Shown one piece after another: positions 41,609-49,499 of a stretch of DNA of 64,000 bases; the first letter of the stretch is position 1; every line of letters begins with the position of its first letter. The translations under genes were made by a program, and so were the position numbers. The stretch is from an uncultured Eubacteriales bacterium (GTDB lineage: Bacteria > Bacillota > Clostridia > Christensenellales > Borkfalkiaceae), in NCBI GenBank assembly GCA_900543915.1, contig UQTB01000003.1, positions 62,001 through 126,000 of the forward strand, read 5' to 3'. Below the pieces are notes generated by a model, which saw only the letters and a program-made list of their open reading frames with translations, did not search any database and was not told the DNA's origin.

Positions 41609-41691
41609 ATCAATCGGAACGAATCAGTTTTCCGTATGCACAGTATACGCTATTTTGAAAAAAATTGCAAGTAATGGAAGGAGATGGATTT

Positions 41692-42693
41692 ATGACCAAG
41701 GTTTTGGAACGGATCAAGGAACGCGCGGCCGCGCTGCACAAGCACATCGTGCTTCCCGAAGGGGAAGACGCGCGCGTCGTCCGTGCGGCGGCGGACGCCG
41801 TGAAGGAGGGAATCGCCGCGGTGACACTGCTCGGCAATCCCGAGGAAATCAAAAAGAACAATCCCGGCGTCGACCTCGCCGGGGTGACGATCGTCGACCC
41901 CAAGACGAGCGAAAAGCGCGCGGCTTACGCCCGGCTTTTGTACGAACTCAGAAAGGCGAAGGGCATGACGGAGGAACAGGCGGAGGAGCTCTCCGGGGAC
42001 AACACGTATTTCGGCGTGCTGATGCTGAAAGCGGGCGATGTGGACGGCCTCGTCTCGGGCGCCTGCCACTCCACGGCGAACACGCTGCGCCCCGGCCTGC
42101 AGATCGTCAAGACCGCGCCCGGCGTTCCCCTGGTATCCAGCTATTTTCTGATGATCGCGCCCGAAGGGGGCAATCCCTACTGCGAGGACGGCTGCTATAT
42201 CTATTCGGATTCGGGGCTCTGCCAGAATCCGACCTCTGAGGAGCTCGCCTACATCGCCGTCTCTGCGGCGCAGTCTGCGGAGGTGATCGCGGAGCTCGAA
42301 CCGCGCATCGCGTTTTTGTCCCATTCCACGAAGGGGAGCGCGAAGCACGCCGACGTCGACAAGGTGCTGAACGGCCTTGCAAAGCTGCATGAGATCGCGC
42401 CCGAACTGAACGCGGACGGCGAGTTTCAGCTGGATGCCGCCATCGTTCCCGACGTGGCGAAGTCCAAGGCGCCCGGCTCCAAGATCGCGGGGCATGCGAA
42501 CGTCCTGATCTTCCCCGATCTCGATGCGGGCAACATCGGCTATAAACTCACCGAGCGGTTGGGCGGCTTCCAGGCGGTCGGTCCGCTCTGCCAGGGATTT
42601 GCAAAGCCCATCAACGACCTTTCCCGCGGCTGTCACGCGGAAGACGTCGTGGCGGCGATCGCGATTACGGCGCTGCAGACGCTCATCAAATAA
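41692..42693 (+). CDS. pta: Phosphate acetyltransferase
   Basis: A 333-residue enzyme converting acetyl-CoA to acetyl phosphate, of the short Firmicutes form without an N-terminal DRTGG domain. Typical segments are LPEGEDARVVRAA, LVSGACHSTANTLRPGLQIVKTAPG and FPDLDAGNIGYKLTERLGG. AAGGAG precedes ATG 41692. The ackA gene follows after 15 nt, giving the acetate/ATP-forming pathway of fermenters. Confidence 0.97.
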   Translation: MTKVLERIKERAAALHKHIVLPEGEDARVVRAAADAVKEGIAAVTLLGNPEEIKKNNPGVDLAGVTIVDPKTSEKRAAYARLLYELRKAKGMTEEQAEELSGDNTYFGVLMLKAGDVDGLVSGACHSTANTLRPGLQIVKTAPGVPLVSSYFLMIAPEGGNPYCEDGCYIYSDSGLCQNPTSEELAYIAVSAAQSAEVIAELEPRIAFLSHSTKGSAKHADVDKVLNGLAKLHEIAPELNADGEFQLDAAIVPDVAKSKAPGSKIAGHANVLIFPDLDAGNIGYKLTERLGGFQAVGPLCQGFAKPINDLSRGCHAEDVVAAIAITALQTLIK

Positions 42694-42708
42694 TAAGGGG
42701 GGACAATC

Positions 42709-43905
42709 ATGAAAATCTTAGTAGTCAACGCGGGGAGTTCTTCCCTGAAGTATCAGCTCATCGACATGGAAAACGAGCAGGCGGTCGCCAAGGGCGGCTG
42801 CGAGCGCATCGGGCTCGAGGGCTCGTTTCTGAAGCATAAGACGGCGAAAGGGGAGACGGTGATCGAAAAGGCGCTTCCCGACCACAAGGTCGCCGTGCAG
42901 CTGGTGCTGGATACGCTGACGGATGCGGAATGGGGCGTCATCGGCAGCATGAAGGAGATCGACGCGGTAGGCCACCGCGTGGTCCACAGCGCGGAGGATT
43001 TCAACTGCTCCGTGCTTTTGACGGACGACGTCATGAAGATCTGCGCGGCGAATTCCGAGCTCGCGCCCCTGCACCAGCCCGCGAACATCACGGGGATCGA
43101 GGCGTGCCGCGCGGTGATGCCGGATACGCCGATGGTGGGCGTGTTCGATACCGCATTCCACTCCACGATGCCCGATTACGCTTACATGTACGCGCTTCCC
43201 CTGGAATTTTACGAAAAGTACAAAGTGAGAAGGTACGGCTTCCACGGAACCAGCCATAAATATGTCTCCGCGCTGGCGGCGGAATACCTGAACAACCCGG
43301 ATGCGAAGATCATCACCTGCCATCTGGGGAACGGTTCTTCCATCTCCGCGGTAAAGGGCGGCAAGTGCGTGGATACTTCCATGGGATTTACGCCGCTGGA
43401 GGGCGTTCCGATGGGCACGCGTTCGGGCGATCTCGACCCCGCGGTCGTGGAATATCTCTGCGGCAAGCTGAACAAGACGGTGGGCGAGGTCCTCACGATC
43501 CTGAATAAAAAATCCGGCGTCTCGGGCGTTTCGGGCGTCTCTTCCGACTTCAGGGATCTGAGGGCGGCGAAAGATGCGGGGAACGACCGCGCGCGCCTCG
43601 CGCTCGATCTCTTCACCTATCGCGTCAAAAAATACGTGGGCTCGTATGCGGCGGCGCTGGGCGGCGCGGACGCCATCGTCTTTACGGCAGGCATCGGCGA
43701 GAACGACGCGGACGTACGCGAATCGGTCGCGACGGGTTTGGAATACATGGGCGCGAAGCTCGACCCGGAGAAGAACCGGGCGCGCTCGGGAGAGCCCGTC
43801 CGCGAGATCTCCGCGGCGGACAGCCGCGTGAAGATCCTGGTGATTCCCACCAACGAAGAGCTGGTGATCGCGCGCGAAACCAGGGAGATTGTGGAAAAGT
43901 TATGA
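42709..43905 (+). CDS. ackA: Acetate kinase
   Basis: A 398-residue kinase turning acetyl phosphate and ADP into acetate and ATP. NAGSSSLKYQL at the start, GHRVVHSAEDF, HLGNGSSISAVKGG, and the GIGEN segment near the C terminus (AGIGENDADVRE) fit the family. A short repeat SGVSGVSGVSSDF replaces the usual SGVLGISGVSSD. GGGGGG precedes ATG. A long near-palindromic sequence follows its stop. Confidence 0.97.
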   Translation: MKILVVNAGSSSLKYQLIDMENEQAVAKGGCERIGLEGSFLKHKTAKGETVIEKALPDHKVAVQLVLDTLTDAEWGVIGSMKEIDAVGHRVVHSAEDFNCSVLLTDDVMKICAANSELAPLHQPANITGIEACRAVMPDTPMVGVFDTAFHSTMPDYAYMYALPLEFYEKYKVRRYGFHGTSHKYVSALAAEYLNNPDAKIITCHLGNGSSISAVKGGKCVDTSMGFTPLEGVPMGTRSGDLDPAVVEYLCGKLNKTVGEVLTILNKKSGVSGVSGVSSDFRDLRAAKDAGNDRARLALDLFTYRVKKYVGSYAAALGGADAIVFTAGIGENDADVRESVATGLEYMGAKLDPEKNRARSGEPVREISAADSRVKILVIPTNEELVIARETREIVEKL

Positions 43906-43953
43906 TTTTTCGGGCGGGATTCGGGGAAATTTCCCCGAAACTCCGCCGAAAAA
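43906..43953. repeat. Long nested inverted repeat after ackA
   Basis: The core TTCGGGGAAATTTCCCCGAA (43920-43939) is a perfect 20-bp palindrome; outer arms TTTTTCGGGCGG and CCGCCGAAAAA (43906-43917/43943-43953) pair with one extra base. It has no T run on the plus strand after the stem, so terminator action is doubtful. Its end abuts the -35 of the next promoter. Confidence 0.6.
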
Positions 43954-43954
43954 G

Positions 43955-43983
43955 TTGACAATGCGGCGGTAATTGAGTATACT
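43955..43983 (+). promoter_or_regulatory. Promoter of the DUF177-rpmF operon
   Basis: TTGACA (43955-43960), 17-bp spacer, TATACT (43978-43983). Predicted leader about 17 nt. Confidence 0.8.
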
Positions 43984-44006
43984 ATTTAAGCGATTATTGG
44001 GTGTAT

Positions 44007-44450
44007 ATGAAGATTGATCTGAAAAAGCTGAGACAGCGGGGAAAGGACGCGGAGCGCTTTTACTTCGAATATACGCCGGAAGACGCCGTTCTCACTTTGC
44101 CGGGCGTTGTGTTCAACGGCCCCGTCAAAGTGACCGGAGAGGCGGAGCTTCTCTCCAAAAGCGGTGTTTTCGTGCGGGCGGAAGTGGCGGTTTCTCTCGC
44201 GGGCGCCTGCAGCAGGTGCCTTGCCGAGACCGAGAACGCGTATGTTTTTCAACTGGAAGAGGAATTCGTTTCGGGTGAATCCGAAGAATTATACACGTAT
44301 CAGAACGACATATTGGATTTGACAAAAGCGGTAACCGATCGGATTCTGCTCGATCTTCCCATGGCGTTTTTGTGTCGGGAAGACTGCAAGGGGCTCTGCC
44401 CCGTATGCGGCGCGGATCTGAACGAGGGGGATTGCGGCTGTCAATCGTAA
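44007..44450 (+). CDS. DUF177 (YceD-like) protein
   Basis: A 147-residue protein with the DUF177 layout: beta-rich N-terminal part, a CSRC motif at about residues 70-73, a hydrophobic middle, and a C-terminal Cys cluster (CREDCKGLCPVCGADLNEGDCGC) that probably binds zinc. In bacteria and chloroplasts DUF177 is linked to 23S rRNA maturation and sits before rpmF, as here. ATG 44007 was preferred to GTG 44001; neither has a strong ribosome binding site. Confidence 0.92.
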   Translation: MKIDLKKLRQRGKDAERFYFEYTPEDAVLTLPGVVFNGPVKVTGEAELLSKSGVFVRAEVAVSLAGACSRCLAETENAYVFQLEEEFVSGESEELYTYQNDILDLTKAVTDRILLDLPMAFLCREDCKGLCPVCGADLNEGDCGCQS

Positions 44451-44468
44451 AAAGGAAGGTGAAGAAAG

Positions 44469-44660
44469 ATGGCGGTTCAGAAAAGTAAAACTTCAAAACA
44501 GAGAACGAATACGAGGTTTGCGAATTACAAGGCGACGGCTCCCACGATCGTGGAGTGCCCGCAGTGCCATGAGATGAAAACTGCGCACAGAGTGTGCAAA
44601 AAGTGCGGCTATTACGACGGCAAGCTGGTCGTCGAACCCAAGGCGGAAAAGAAAGACTGA
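44469..44660 (+). CDS. rpmF: 50S ribosomal protein L32
   Basis: A 63-residue ribosomal protein. MAVQKSKTSKQRTNTR and the zinc-ribbon Cys pairs CPQCHEMK and CKKCGYY are diagnostic; keeping both pairs indicates the zinc-binding form. It follows DUF177 by 18 nt with AAGGAAGGTGA as ribosome binding site. Confidence 0.98.
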   Translation: MAVQKSKTSKQRTNTRFANYKATAPTIVECPQCHEMKTAHRVCKKCGYYDGKLVVEPKAEKKD

Positions 44661-44731
44661 GTGTTTCTTTCGGCGTGCTTTGGCGAACGGTGTTACCGTC
44701 CGCCTTTTTTCTTTTGTGAAAAGGAGAAATT

Positions 44732-45247
44732 ATGCTGTTTGCGGAAGTGGAGAGAAACCGCAAAAGAGGGAGAAAGCTGCTGCTGGATCGGGACAGCCCC
44801 TGTATTCTGCCCCTTGCCGAAGAACTGGAGCAGGCGCCGCGCCGCGCGCTGACGCTGTGGGCGTTGGAAGGAGCGGAACGCATCGCCCGCGCGGAAGGGG
44901 ACGGGCGGCTTTTTTCCTGCGTCGCGGCGGCCCGCGCCTGGGCGGAGGGCGCAATCTTAATGCCCGCCGCACGCCGCGCGATTTTAGCCGTTCACGCGGC
45001 GGCGCGCGAGGAAGACGCCCGGCGGGAAGCGCTCTTTCATGCGGTCGGGCAGGCGTGTTCCACTGTGCATACGCCGCGCCACGCGCTCGGTCTGCCGCTC
45101 TATGAGCTCACCGCTTTGGCACGCAGGGGCGGCGCGTACGAGTGCGCCCTCCGGGATCGCATCAGCGAATACCGCGGCCGCCTCGCAGATTGGAAAAGTG
45201 CGGATTTATCCGCTTTTTCCTGGGCGGCGTTCCTCAAAGACGATTAA
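44732..45247 (+). CDS. Imm5-like family protein
   Basis: A 171-residue, Ala/Arg-rich, all-helical protein. The pattern of paired helices with repeated ARAWAEG, AAHAAAREED and QACSTVHTPRHALGLPLY resembles the putative immunity protein family (Imm5-like) seen mostly in Actinobacteria. No toxin gene is adjacent, so an immunity role is not supported by context; it may have a different, solitary function. AAGGAG precedes ATG. It lies 71 nt after rpmF and is closed by a terminator. Confidence 0.6.
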   Translation: MLFAEVERNRKRGRKLLLDRDSPCILPLAEELEQAPRRALTLWALEGAERIARAEGDGRLFSCVAAARAWAEGAILMPAARRAILAVHAAAREEDARREALFHAVGQACSTVHTPRHALGLPLYELTALARRGGAYECALRDRISEYRGRLADWKSADLSAFSWAAFLKDD

Positions 45248-45266
45248 AAATTACAAACAGGATAAG

Positions 45267-45295
45267 AAAGGGAATCCCTCGGGATTCCCTTTTTT
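45267..45295 (+). terminator. Terminator after the Imm5-like gene
   Basis: AAAGGGAATCCC and GGGATTCCCTTT with a two-base centre, followed by more T. Confidence 0.9.
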
Positions 45296-45350
45296 ATGCA
45301 AAGAGGGAAATTTTATTTTACGCTGCGTCGGAAAAATTCCCTTCAATCGG

Positions 45351-45400
45351 TTGACATTTTTATTCTGCACGGCTATACTATAATAGTTAAAAATTTTTAA
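45351..45400 (+). promoter_or_regulatory. Promoter and palindromic operator of the MarR-DegV operon
   Basis: TTGACA (45351-45356), 17-bp spacer, TATACT (45374-45379). The 14-bp palindrome TTAAAAATTTTTAA (45387-45400) covers the predicted transcript start; a related TTAAAATTTTT half follows directly. This is a likely binding site of the MarR protein encoded downstream. Confidence 0.8.
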
Positions 45401-45422
45401 TTAAAATTTTTGAAGGAATGAA

Positions 45423-45851
45423 ATGTTAGACGAGAGTTTTGAAAAAATCTACCGCGCGTTCCGGTTAGAGTATTACAAGCACTTTTTCTCGGTGCTGCGG
45501 GAAAGGGCGGGTTCGCTTTCCGCCGCGGAGATCTCTTCCGTCGAGGTGATTTATCTTTTAAATGAACCCACGATGAAGGAATTTGCCGATTACATCGACA
45601 TTTCGCCGCCGAACGCCACCTATAAGGTGAAGTCGCTCGTCGAAAAGGGATATCTCAAGAAGATTCCCACGGAGGACGGCAGGGAATTCCGCCTCCGCGT
45701 GACCGATCAGTTCAGGCGGTATTATTCGGACGACGCGTCCTACGGAAAATTTATTTTATCGAAAATGCAGGAGCGCCTTTCGCCGGAAGAGATCGGCGAA
45801 GTATCGAAGATCATCGCGCTTTTGGACGAAAAAGTATTTCAAGGAGATTAA
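45423..45851 (+). CDS. MarR family transcriptional regulator
   Basis: A 142-residue winged-helix dimer: VEVIYLLNEPTMKEFADYIDISPPNATYKVKSLVEKGYLKKIPTEDGREFRLRVTD covers the recognition helix and wing. It precedes a DegV gene by 3 nt, and an AT-rich palindrome sits at its promoter, so autoregulation is likely. FabT of streptococci is a MarR regulator of lipid synthesis and DegV proteins are fatty-acid carriers, so a lipid-responsive switch is a reasonable inference. Confidence 0.9.
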   Translation: MLDESFEKIYRAFRLEYYKHFFSVLRERAGSLSAAEISSVEVIYLLNEPTMKEFADYIDISPPNATYKVKSLVEKGYLKKIPTEDGREFRLRVTDQFRRYYSDDASYGKFILSKMQERLSPEEIGEVSKIIALLDEKVFQGD

Positions 45852-45854
45852 AGT

Positions 45855-46694
45855 ATGAACAAAATCAGAATCGTGACCGATTCTTCGGCGGAATTCGAGC
45901 CGTCGGAACTCGTAAAGCTCGGGGTGGAGTGCGTCCCGCTGATCCTGAATTTCGGAACGGAGACGTTTTTAGACGGAGAAATAACGGACGAGGCGTTTTA
46001 CGAGCGCCTGGAAAAGGCGGAGGAACTCCCCAAGACCGCGCAACCCTCTCCGGAGGTGTTCGAGGCGTTGTTTTCGAGCGCGAAGGAAAAAGGGGAAGAG
46101 GTCGTCGCCGTCCTCATCGGTTCCGAGCTTTCGGGAACCACGCAGTCCGCCCGCATCGGCATGGAGATGGCGCAGTTTTCGGGCGGCTACATCGTGGATT
46201 CCGAATCCACGGTGGGCGTCATGCAGATTTTGGTGCTGGAAGCGGTGAAGATGCGCACGGCGGGCGCTTCCGCGCAGGAGATCTTTGAAGCGCTCGAAGC
46301 GCTCAAGAAAAAGATCTGCCTGTTCGCGGTCGTGGATACGCTCGAGTATCTCAGAAAGGGCGGCCGGCTCTCCAGGACGAGCTCCGTGATCGGGACGCTT
46401 TTAAACATCAAGCCCATCGTCACGATCGCGGGAAAAGTCCAGGTCATCGGCAAGGCGCTCGGCCTGCGCAAGGCGCTGGGCGCAGTCGCCGCCAAAGTCA
46501 AGGAAAACCCCGTGGATCCGTCGTATCCCGTCGTATACGGGTATACGAAGACGGAGAAGAACATGCTTCTCCTGATGGATGCGCTGAAAGACGTAATCGA
46601 TCCCGCGGGCGCGCGCACGCAGTCGGTGGGCGCGGTGGTGGGAACGCATGCCGGGCCGAACGTCTGCGTGGTTATTTACGTCAAAAAATCCTGA
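45855..46694 (+). CDS. DegV family fatty-acid-binding protein (FakB-like)
   Basis: A 279-residue two-domain protein with IVTDSSAEFEPSELVKLGVECVPL at the start, the TAQPSPEVFEALF lipid-contact loop, LIGSELSGTTQSA, and a C-terminal GTHAGPNVCVVIYV. DegV/FakB proteins hold a fatty acid for phosphorylation by the FakA kinase. No fakA lies nearby. It is co-transcribed with the MarR regulator; AAGGAG in the 3' end of that gene serves as ribosome binding site. Confidence 0.92.
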   Translation: MNKIRIVTDSSAEFEPSELVKLGVECVPLILNFGTETFLDGEITDEAFYERLEKAEELPKTAQPSPEVFEALFSSAKEKGEEVVAVLIGSELSGTTQSARIGMEMAQFSGGYIVDSESTVGVMQILVLEAVKMRTAGASAQEIFEALEALKKKICLFAVVDTLEYLRKGGRLSRTSSVIGTLLNIKPIVTIAGKVQVIGKALGLRKALGAVAAKVKENPVDPSYPVVYGYTKTEKNMLLLMDALKDVIDPAGARTQSVGAVVGTHAGPNVCVVIYVKKS

Positions 46695-46713
46695 ACGGAA
46701 TAAAAAATTTGTT

Positions 46714-46740
46714 AAAATCCGATGAATTTCATCGGATTTT
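46714..46740 (+). terminator. Terminator of the MarR-DegV operon
   Basis: AAAATCCGATGA and TCATCGGATTTT around a short loop. It overlaps the region where the lysR -35 should be; a TATACT box lies just behind at 46745-46750. Confidence 0.8.
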
Positions 46741-46772
46741 ATGTTATACTATATCCGTAATACGGAGGAAGC

Positions 46773-47675
46773 ATGGTCAATCTCGAATTGTATCGGGTAT
46801 TTTACGCGGTCGCGCGGTGCGGCAGCCTGACCAAAGCGGCGGAGGAACTCTATATTTCTCAGCCCGCGGTTTCGCAGGCGGTCAAGCAGCTGGAAAATCA
46901 GCTGGGAGGCAAGCTCTTTATCCGCACGCACCGGGGCATGGAGCTTTCCGAACCGGGCGGCAGGCAGATGTTCGAGGCGGTGGAACAGGCGCTCAGGATT
47001 TTGGACGGAGCGGAGGCGCGCTACGCCGAACTCAAAAACACCGCGACGGGCGTTCTGCGCATCTGCGCGTCGGACACCGTGGCCACGCATTTTCTCATCG
47101 ACTACATCAAGCTGTATCACGAGATGTACCCCGACGTGAAGATCGTCATTCAGAACTGTACATCGGCGGAGACGATAGAGAACATCCGGAGCAAGAAGGG
47201 GGATATCGGCTTCGTCAATCTTCCGGTGGACGACAGGGATGTCAACCTGTCCAACAAAGTGATGCAGCTGCACGATATCTTCGTCGCATCGGAGGCGTTT
47301 TCGGAGCTGACCGCCGGGCCCGTCCCGCTGGCCAGGCTGCACGATTATCCGCTGCTGATGCTGGAACTTTCCACCGCGACGCGGCAGGCGATCGTCAGTT
47401 ACGCTCACGCTTTGGGCATCCACCTGCACCCCGAAATCGAGCTTGCGAGTCTGGAACTCATGACCGAACTCGCGAAAAAGGGGATCGGCATCGCCTGCAT
47501 TCCGCGCGAATTCGTGCGGCACGAGCTGGACGCGGGCGCGCTGAAAGAGGTGGTCACGGATCCGGCGCTTCCCGTGCGCGGCATCGGGCTGGTTCTGCCG
47601 AAGGACGAAGCGCCCTCGTTTGCCGTGCGCGAATTTCTCAATCTCCTCAATAAAGCTCCCGAAAGCGCCCGTTAG
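46773..47675 (+). CDS. LysR family transcriptional regulator
   Basis: A 300-residue regulator: N-terminal winged helix (YRVFYAVARCGSLTKAAEELYISQPAVSQAVKQLENQLGGKLFIRTHRGMELSEPG, residues 5-62) and a two-lobe substrate-binding domain (from about residue 92, TGVLRICASDTVATHFLIDYI). Target genes are unclear; LysR regulators often control a divergent gene, but here the upstream neighbour is in the same direction. GGAGGAA precedes ATG. Confidence 0.92.
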   Translation: MVNLELYRVFYAVARCGSLTKAAEELYISQPAVSQAVKQLENQLGGKLFIRTHRGMELSEPGGRQMFEAVEQALRILDGAEARYAELKNTATGVLRICASDTVATHFLIDYIKLYHEMYPDVKIVIQNCTSAETIENIRSKKGDIGFVNLPVDDRDVNLSNKVMQLHDIFVASEAFSELTAGPVPLARLHDYPLLMLELSTATRQAIVSYAHALGIHLHPEIELASLELMTELAKKGIGIACIPREFVRHELDAGALKEVVTDPALPVRGIGLVLPKDEAPSFAVREFLNLLNKAPESAR

Positions 47676-47723
47676 AATAGTCGGCCTTTCCCTTGCATAT
47701 ACTGAAAGGGACAAGGGGGCCGT

Positions 47724-48485
47724 ATGGAAATCTGGCAGGCGATCGTCCTCGGATTGGTGCAGGGGATAACCGAATTTTTACCCGTTTCTTCATCGGGGCA
47801 TCTCATCGTATGCGAGCGTTGGCTGGGCGTGGAAGGGGGGCTGTTTTTCGGCGTCATGCTGCACGTGGGAACGCTCATTCCGCTCGTCGCGGTGTATCTG
47901 AAAAAGATTTTGGAGCTGTTCCGCCCGCCCTTCCGGAAGCTGGGGCTGCTCGCGCTCGCCAGCCTCCCTGCGGCGCTCGCGGGCTTTCTGCTGGGGGACT
48001 GGATCGACGAGGTGTTTTTCGGCGGAACTTATGTGATTTTCGGCTTTCTGCTGACGGCGGTCCTGCTCGCGGCGGCGGAGCGGCGCTCCAGGCGGCCAGC
48101 GTTCCGCAGCGTCGGCTGGAAAGAGAGCGCGGTCTACGGCATCGCGCAGGCGTTTGCGATTCTGCCCGGCCTTTCCCGCAGCGGCACGACGGCGGCGACC
48201 GGGTGCTTTTTAGGCGTCAACCGCGAAGATAATGCGGATTTCTGCTTTCTGATGAGCGTTCCCGTCATCTGCGGCGCGGCGCTTTCGGAGGGAATCAAAG
48301 CCGCGGTCGGCGGCGCGGGCGTCGCATGGCTGCCCGTCCTCTTCGGGGTGCTGGCGGCGGCGGTGAGCGGATACCTGGCGATCAGGCTCTTTCTCGCGGC
48401 GATGAAAAAGGCAAATTACAAGTGGTTTTCGCTCTATCTCATTGCGCTGAGCATTCTCCTTGTTTGCACGGGGTGGACAAAATGA
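47724..48485 (+). CDS. uppP: Undecaprenyl-diphosphatase UppP (BacA)
   Basis: A 253-residue membrane enzyme recycling undecaprenyl diphosphate; together with uppS (34999) it supplies the cell-wall lipid carrier. The catalytic EFLPVSSSGH is at residues 17-26 and PGLSRSGTT near residue 150; about eight membrane helices. GGGGG precedes ATG. Its stop overlaps a small gene (ATGA). High levels give bacitracin tolerance in other bacteria. Confidence 0.96.
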   Translation: MEIWQAIVLGLVQGITEFLPVSSSGHLIVCERWLGVEGGLFFGVMLHVGTLIPLVAVYLKKILELFRPPFRKLGLLALASLPAALAGFLLGDWIDEVFFGGTYVIFGFLLTAVLLAAAERRSRRPAFRSVGWKESAVYGIAQAFAILPGLSRSGTTAATGCFLGVNREDNADFCFLMSVPVICGAALSEGIKAAVGGAGVAWLPVLFGVLAAAVSGYLAIRLFLAAMKKANYKWFSLYLIALSILLVCTGWTK

Positions 48486-48592
48486 AAAAGACCAGGGCGG
48501 AATTATTGGAAGAACGGTTGAAAAACGCTTCTCCTTCCGAAGTAGGGCGGCTGCTGAAAGCGCTCCTGAAAGAGAAGAAAAAGCTGTTTTGA
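48482..48592 (+). CDS. Small protein (36 aa) overlapping uppP
   Basis: A 36-residue, very basic helical peptide (MKKTRAELLEERLKNASPSEVGRLLKALLKEKKKLF). Its ATG overlaps the uppP stop by 4 nt, the usual arrangement for coupled translation, and a later spacing of 31 nt leads to mscL. It has no recognisable family. Amphipathic helix pattern and codon use look like a real gene, but its size means evidence is limited. Confidence 0.5.
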   Translation: MKKTRAELLEERLKNASPSEVGRLLKALLKEKKKLF

Positions 48593-48623
48593 CGCGATAA
48601 ATTTTTAAGAGAGGTGTACTCAA

Positions 48624-49187
48624 ATGAAAAAATTTTTCAGGGATTTCAAGGCTTTTATTTCCCGCGGAAACGTGATGGATCTCGCCGTCGGCATGATCAT
48701 CGGCACCGCCTTCACCGCGATCGTCACGGCGCTCTCTGAGGGAATCTTAAAGCCGCTCATCAACTACGTTCTGGCGCTGATCTTCGGCGAGGGGGCGATG
48801 ACCGAGTCGTTTACCTTTTTAAAACAGGTATTCGACGACACGGGGGCGATCGATCTTGCAAACTCCATCTACATAGACTGGGGCGGCGTGATCAATGCCG
48901 TCATCAACTTCCTCTTGATCGCTCTCGTGCTCTTTGTCATCCTCAAGGCGACGATGGCGGCGAAGGGCGCTCTCTCTCCCAAGTATTACGGCTACACGAA
49001 GGAAGAATTCAGGGCGATGAAAAAGAGCGGCAAGACGCTCGCCGAGATCGAAGCCGCCGCGAAGGCGCGCGACGAGGAAAAAGCCGCAGCCGACAAGGCC
49101 GCCGCGGAGGAAGCCGCGAAGCATACCACGGAAGCGCTGCTCGAAGACATCAGGAATATTCTCGCCGCTCAGGCGAAAAAGGACTGA
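48624..49187 (+). CDS. mscL: Large-conductance mechanosensitive channel MscL
   Basis: A 187-residue pentameric channel opening under membrane tension. The N terminus FFRDFKAFISRGNVMDLAVGMIIGTAFTAIV is the S1/TM1 signature, with TM2 near residues 93-115. The C-terminal tail is unusually long (about 50 residues beyond the normal bundle), rich in Ala, Lys and Glu, and likely forms an extended helix. GAGAGG lies before ATG. A terminator follows. Confidence 0.93.
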   Translation: MKKFFRDFKAFISRGNVMDLAVGMIIGTAFTAIVTALSEGILKPLINYVLALIFGEGAMTESFTFLKQVFDDTGAIDLANSIYIDWGGVINAVINFLLIALVLFVILKATMAAKGALSPKYYGYTKEEFRAMKKSGKTLAEIEAAAKARDEEKAAADKAAAEEAAKHTTEALLEDIRNILAAQAKKD

Positions 49188-49226
49188 GCTTTTTCGTTCC
49201 CTTTGGAAAAAACATTGCCGAAAGCT

Positions 49227-49255
49227 ACGCGCGCATGAACATGCGCGCGTTTTTT
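49227..49255 (+). terminator. Terminator of mscL
   Basis: ACGCGCGCAT and ATGCGCGCGT around GAAC, then six T. From 49256 to 49391 nothing further is seen. Confidence 0.9.
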
Positions 49256-49391
49256 CTTTGCCGCTGAATTTTTTTAATGAAATTCCATAACGGGTACGCT
49301 GTCACCAAACTGCTGCCCGTCGCAAAAGGGCAATATGCAGGAAAAAATCCCCGTAAAACGGAGAAAAAAGCGTTTTTATGGATGAAATTGA

Positions 49392-49420
49392 TTGAAAATA
49401 CCGTCGCATTGTGATAAAAT
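49392..49420 (+). promoter_or_regulatory. Promoter of the zinc-ribbon membrane protein gene
   Basis: TTGAAA (49392-49397), 17-bp spacer, TAAAAT (49415-49420). The transcript should begin at the first hairpin of the leader. Confidence 0.8.
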
Positions 49421-49426
49421 AAAACA

Positions 49427-49494
49427 AAAAGGGCTAGCCCTTTTCCTTGCTTATAAGCAAGGAAAAGACATTGACGGCCTTTTGAAAAGGAGGA
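49427..49494 (+). ncRNA. Structured leader with tandem hairpins, copy B
   Basis: Hairpin 1 is AAAAGGGCTAGCCCTTTT (49427-49444), same length and CTAG centre as copy A at 38869 but with the inner GG/CC pairs swapped. Directly overlapping it is a perfect 26-bp palindrome (49441-49466) with half-site TTTTCCTTGCTTA. Farther on, CCTTTT-G-AAAAGG (49478-49490) can hide the AAGGAGGA ribosome binding site (49488-49494). The plan (promoter, CTAG hairpin, TTGC/GCAA hairpin, hidden binding site) looks regulatory. Confidence 0.5.
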
Positions 49495-49499
49495 GTATT

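Noticed and set aside
43906..43953. ackA terminator
   Set aside because: The stem is strong but lacks a downstream T run on the plus strand, so it is listed as a repeat.
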